This document shows positions 60,086-64,000 of a stretch of 64,000 bases of DNA, piece after piece. A program made the translations under genes and the position numbers. The DNA is from Margaritifera margaritifera. Its lineage: Eukaryota > Mollusca > Bivalvia > Unionida > Margaritiferidae. Each line of letters starts with the position of its first letter. The stretch's first letter is position 1. A model generated the notes under the pieces. The model made no database searches and was not told the origin of the DNA. It saw only the letters and a list, made by a program, of their open reading frames with translations. The stretch spans positions 1,164,501 through 1,228,500 of the forward strand of contig JAQPZY010001244.1 in assembly GCA_029931535.1 (NCBI GenBank), written 5' to 3'.

Positions 60086-60469
60086 AAAATTCCTATGTAT
60101 AACTAGCCTGCACAACAAATCATCGTTGTTGAGCTAGTAAACTGTCTTGTAACTAGCCCAATCTTTTTTTTTTACATAAAAAAGGAAGAAAAAAATCTGA
60201 ATTTTTTAGTGGCTTTCCAAGCATCCTCAGCGACGGGTTTGTAGGTTAATATTGGAATTGTTCCTCTTCACGTCTGTCTTCATTCTACTTTAAATTTAAC
60301 GGGATCGTCATACTATCCAATATGTCAGACCTGTGTTGAACGGGCCAAAAGTTGGATCTGCCGATATAGATCAAGCGGTCCACCATCATGGCGACCCATG
60401 GAGGCAACCCCCCCCCCCCCCCTTATAACATTACCTGAAAATTCCTAACTCATCTGACCTCGGTAGACT

Positions 60470-60530
60470 GCCAGATGAGCCAGTCCAACACTGCCAGGCC
60501 ATTATGTGATGGCAGATTTGGTCTATGCTT
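60470..60530. mobile_element. Dual-hairpin MITE fragment
   Basis: CTGCCAGGCCATTATGTGAT, GGCAGATTTGGTCTATGC is the loop and right arm of one hairpin. The left arm is lost or diverged. Confidence 0.5.
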
Positions 60531-60762
60531 TCCACAGTTAAATATGATGTGCCTGCTATACCTGGTAAGCATTCCTAATTCCAAATTACTGTATATAAAG
60601 GTAAATATATCGACCCTACTTTACTCTAGGACTAACACGAAAATAAGTTGAAATAGTCCATGACTCCCCACCCCAACCATCAATCTCCACGAGCAGGTCT
60701 ATATCATGCAAAAAGTAATACCTAAATATTGATGAATCTATGAAAACTTTTTTTCTAAGCTG

Positions 60763-60995
60763 GGGTCCCGGGTAGCCGAGTGGTCTAAGGTGCTCACACA
60801 TCTCACCTCTGTCCGCGTGCGTCTCGGATCGACCAACGTGGGTATGTGAGGAAGCTTGCCAGAAGATCCCATGGGTCGGTGATTCTTCCCGTGGTCTTCC
60901 CGGGTTCTTCCTTCACCAAATATACTGGCCGCCATGAATAGGCAGCCTATCATGTGCTAAACAATGGCGTTAAAACCCACAAAACCAAACCAAAC
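60763..60995 (+). mobile_element. tRNA-Leu/Ser-like SINE with CCAAACCAAAC tail
   Basis: The head GGTAGCCGAGTGGTCTAAGG is an almost perfect box A and D-arm of the long-variable-arm tRNAs (Leu or Ser). Box B is GGATCGACC. The body has TGGTCTTCCCGGGTTCTTCC and CTGGCCGCCATGAATAGGCA. The end is GGCGTTAAAACCCACAAAAC then CAAACCAAAC. It is the least decayed SINE in the window. Confidence 0.85.
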
Positions 60996-61131
60996 TTACT
61001 TTTTAAGCTGTGCTATTTAGTTTACATTAGCAAAATTCAATAAATACTTCATTATTGTTTCCCAGCTCTTTGCTATCTAATTATGCCATTTTAATTTTTA
61101 ACATGAGGAACACACACAAAGAACCCATAAT

Positions 61132-61222
61132 GAATAACATCCTGTACCAAGCCTGAATCTTTAAAGTTAAAAAAATAATAAAAAAGAATAACATCCTGTA
61201 CCAAAACTGAATCTTTAAAAAC
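61132..61222. repeat. Short tandem duplication of about 60 bp
   Basis: AATAACATCCTGTACCAA then CTGAATCTTTAAA occurs twice. Confidence 0.85.
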
Positions 61223-63120
61223 ATCAATTAGAAAGTTAAAACGTAAAGTTTCACGTGTTTGGTTTCAACAGATATAATTTATGAAAGACCTATACATTAC
61301 CTTTACGTAACCAAGCTTTGTATAAACGTATAAACATTTTAGAATGCGTTATAATGCTTCAGATTTGAAGTATAAATTATCTCCAGTCTGTTATGTTTTG
61401 TATAGAACAAACGTATAAAGGTCACTTTTGTTTTTGCCGTGTTATGATGACATCATTTTACAATTAGTGAAGACTTTTAAATATGCAGTTTTCATTCTGA
61501 GTAATGAAAGCAAAGACATATACTACATGTAACTCTTGCTTTAAAGTTGTTGCTAAGTACCAGTATATTATGTGCAGTACTTAAGTGAATAAATTACGGG
61601 GATGGGGAGGGAAGGTTATATCGCTCCTTCTCCTTCCCTACTCCCCAGCTATCAAGTCAGAATTTACTTTCTAAACTCCTTCACCGGTTCACCAGTTTGT
61701 TTTGGTGATACAGCATTCCTTTCCCACTGAATCGTATTAACATTCATCTCCCCCATCCCCCACCCCCGCACCAATACTAGTATACTGTAATTTAAGTGAT
61801 TTTCTTCATTCAAATTAAAATTGATTGGGCCATTTTGGGTAGTATTCTCATAAATTTTCGTTTTATCTTGGAAGAAATAAAGACATGCATTCATTAAAAT
61901 AAAAAAGTAATAGGAATAAATGTAACTATCCACTATTACATGAAAATATAAAAATGTTGCATAAAGCAAATGGGTCACATAGGCGACAATATGGGTATAA
62001 TTAATTACATTTGGTAAAAGAAAAAGAGAAAAGCTTACTGAACTTACCTTCTCCCCAATTCACAAATACTGTTACAAAAGCACTTATGTATAAGAGTCCG
62101 TTAACTGGTTTTCACTGTTAATCAGGGATTACTCATTACACACAATGACTAATATTCCTTGTGGCTAATACCAAGGTACATTGTTATACCTGTAGGTGAA
62201 AAAGATGATAATATTCTGTGTCTAAGTTAACACCACAAAAGCCAGTATTTCAAGGCCATCGCTCTAAGATAGCGCACAATGAGTAAAATTACAACACACA
62301 AATAAGGACAAAAGTTTGTGGCTTTCGTGGACGGCCGGTAGAAACAAGCTATTAACACACAACCGCCTGCCACAATGACATAGGACTGTCGTTACTGTGT
62401 GACTAATTGTCCTTAATGTGACTCTCCAGGGTTGGTTTTTTTATTTTTTTATTTTTTGCTTTTAAAATGAAATACTTCGTACATAAAGATCTCTGTTATT
62501 TCCTTTTTGTACAAAGGTAATAGTGATTTATATGTTTACTGCAAATAAGATTAAATTTTGACAGAATCAACTCTTATTCACCATAAATGACCTCAAGATT
62601 GCAAAACATGTCTAGGCAGACATACATTTTGGTTTTTAATATTTTATCTCTAATTTTAGAGTCAGATTTGACTGATGAATTTGAATTTGCAATATATTAA
62701 ATGACATAGTTCCTCTAACGTGTTAATGATAACTTAAACTGCAAATAAAGGGGGAAGAAAAAAAAAAAAACAATGTGAAACATAAACGTTAGATACTAAT
62801 AGATTATTGTACATTAATTTTTGTGGACAACAAGAGCAAAGAATGTATTTTTGTAATATTTTTTTTATACATTTTTAAAAAAAAGTAAAAAAGACAATTT
62901 ATTGCGTAAAAAGTTTAACAAATTATTTTAAATAGAGATGTTTGACTGGAGAACCCACTTTGGATCTCATTATCTTTGAATGATATTATAGCTACAACCA
63001 AAACAAAGTAAACTAAATTAAAGCAAATTTTATGACAACCTAGCATAAGCATTTAGGGTTTACTCTTCAATTCAAAGCTAAAATAGGAAATAGTTAAAAA
63101 AGTCACTAAAAAGATTACAT
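61223..63120. other. No gene seen
   Basis: AT-rich. A possible minus-strand splice donor (GGAGAAG then gtaagttc) lies near 62040, but no coding frame accompanies it. The frame at 61664-61978 has no support. Confidence 0.45.
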
Positions 63121-63129
63121 ATTCTTAGA

Positions 63130-63625
63130 TTACTTAAATATGATTTTGACAAGTACTCATTGAGTACAATTTATATTGCATTCGTACGCCCTGTGTTTGA
63201 ATATGATTTAGACAGGGACTCCTTGCATAAAATTTCTATTGGATTCGTACGCCCTGTGTTTGAATATGCCAGTGTATATTGAGCAATTGTTCTGAATATG
63301 AAAGTGATCTCTTTCAAAGTATTCAATAGAGGCTGCTTTTATAATGACTGGATTACGTAGATGTACCTCAAGGCGTACTTTAATATAATGAACTTGGTTG
63401 GGAATCTTTGGCAAAAAGCTGGGAAAATCTAATTAGCTTTTCTTAATGTACAAACTATTACATTGTGAACCATTTAAGAAAACATTGTTGTTGATTTAAT
63501 AGTAACACCAATTCATATACTACAAGACAAGAAAATTGTAACCATCCAGTACCCAGAAAAGTTTCATATGAAGTGTTTTCCCCTCCACTATCAAACGCTG
63601 GAATAACTTGAGCGATGGCTATCAT
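63130..63625 (+). pseudogene. Decayed non-LTR retrotransposon, reverse-transcriptase C-terminal part
   Basis: The plus strand reads FVRPVFEYASVY, then a stop where Trp is usual, then NRGCF-NDWIT and YFNIMNLVGNLWQK. This matches the order VRPVLEYAS-VW, QRRAARF, ML-LGW-SLQ. Further on, YYKTRKL and SVFPSTIKRWNNLSD correspond to the FFPRTI-WN-LP end. Several stops and frame changes. The block ATTCGTACGCCCTGTGTTTG is duplicated about 60 bp apart (63180 and 63240). Confidence 0.75.
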
Positions 63626-63653
63626 AAAACCGGTTTGTTAGTGTTTTTGTGTT

Positions 63654-63683
63654 CTTTTTTTTTTTTGGGGGGGGGGGGGGGGC
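63654..63683. repeat. T run followed by G run
   Basis: About 13 T then 17 G. The same type of junction occurs near 1690 and 14765. Confidence 0.85.
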
Positions 63684-64000
63684 ATAGCTTTAGAGAGGAG
63701 CAATCCAGAAAAATATAATCAATCCGAAGACATTTCCGATGGAAATCGAGAACATTTGATAATTTATTGTCAATTAAGAAAGGTCAAAAGTAATATTAAT
63801 TTTGACCTTTTCAGTGATCATTTGAGGAAGTCCAAATTATTCGTGTGCTTTTAGAAGAGAAAATACATTTCACTATTTCTTTGAATGTGATAATTACGTG
63901 CCAGTCAGACTAACATTTTTTGAAAACTGGAAGAAAAGGGATTAGGAGAATTTTAACTTACGGATTTTGCTATAGTTTCAGCCTACACCCGCCAGCAGCT

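Noticed and set aside
60763..60850. A working tRNA-Leu or tRNA-Ser gene
   Set aside because: Box A is near perfect, but the T-arm and acceptor stem cannot be formed and a SINE body follows directly.
63963..64000. Possible minus-strand exon at the window edge ending at gtaagt
   Set aside because: All three frames contain a stop in the visible part. It could only be a non-coding exon, and no further support exists.

Overview
The window is AT-rich, intron-rich animal DNA, and a mollusc (probably a bivalve) is the best guess. The reasons are the exon structure with GT-AG introns, the tRNA-derived SINEs ending in CCAAACCAAAC, large non-autonomous elements with tandem core repeats resembling the bivalve 'pearl'/Helentron type, and the very high minisatellite load. 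Nothing bacterial or viral was recognised. The species cannot be named from this sequence.

One protein-coding gene is well supported. It is on the minus strand and runs from a start codon at 38634 to a stop at 2706. I assembled seven exons by hand: 37858-38634, 31365-31509, 15938-16025, 9244-9334, 7959-8061, 4559-4601 and 2706-3357. All junctions are GT-AG and all phases match, giving a 632-residue protein. It has an N-terminal harmonin-homology-like domain, two PDZ domains and a basic Ser/Arg/Gln-rich tail ending in WEI. It belongs to the harmonin/whirlin/PDZD7 scaffold group but lacks a third PDZ domain.

The rest is intronic or intergenic repeat. Intron 2 (15.3 kb) and intron 1 (6.3 kb) hold most of the minisatellites (units of 25, 26, 31, 32, 51, 58 and 80 bp), a long perfect palindrome, SINEs and MITEs. 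Intron 3 holds a decayed non-LTR retrotransposon (minus strand, 11262-15720). A Helentron-like element and a MITE interrupt it, and a 51-bp minisatellite has grown inside the C-terminal part of its reverse-transcriptase frame.

Upstream of the gene (38.6-64 kb) no gene could be supported. This part holds a 46-bp array, a third Helentron-like element, two hAT-type MITEs with 8-bp target duplications, a cluster of one small foldback MITE, a nearly invariant 26-bp array of about 21 copies, two more reverse-transcriptase tails and further SINEs.

The most unusual element is a repeated MITE of about 215 bp made of two adjacent hairpins. The second hairpin is a diverged inverted copy of the first, and in each copy the two arms of a hairpin match each other better than they match the sister hairpin. 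At least three fairly complete copies and several fragments are present. One lies 48 bp past the stop codon of the PDZ gene. Two copies have short tandem arrays at their terminal repeat.
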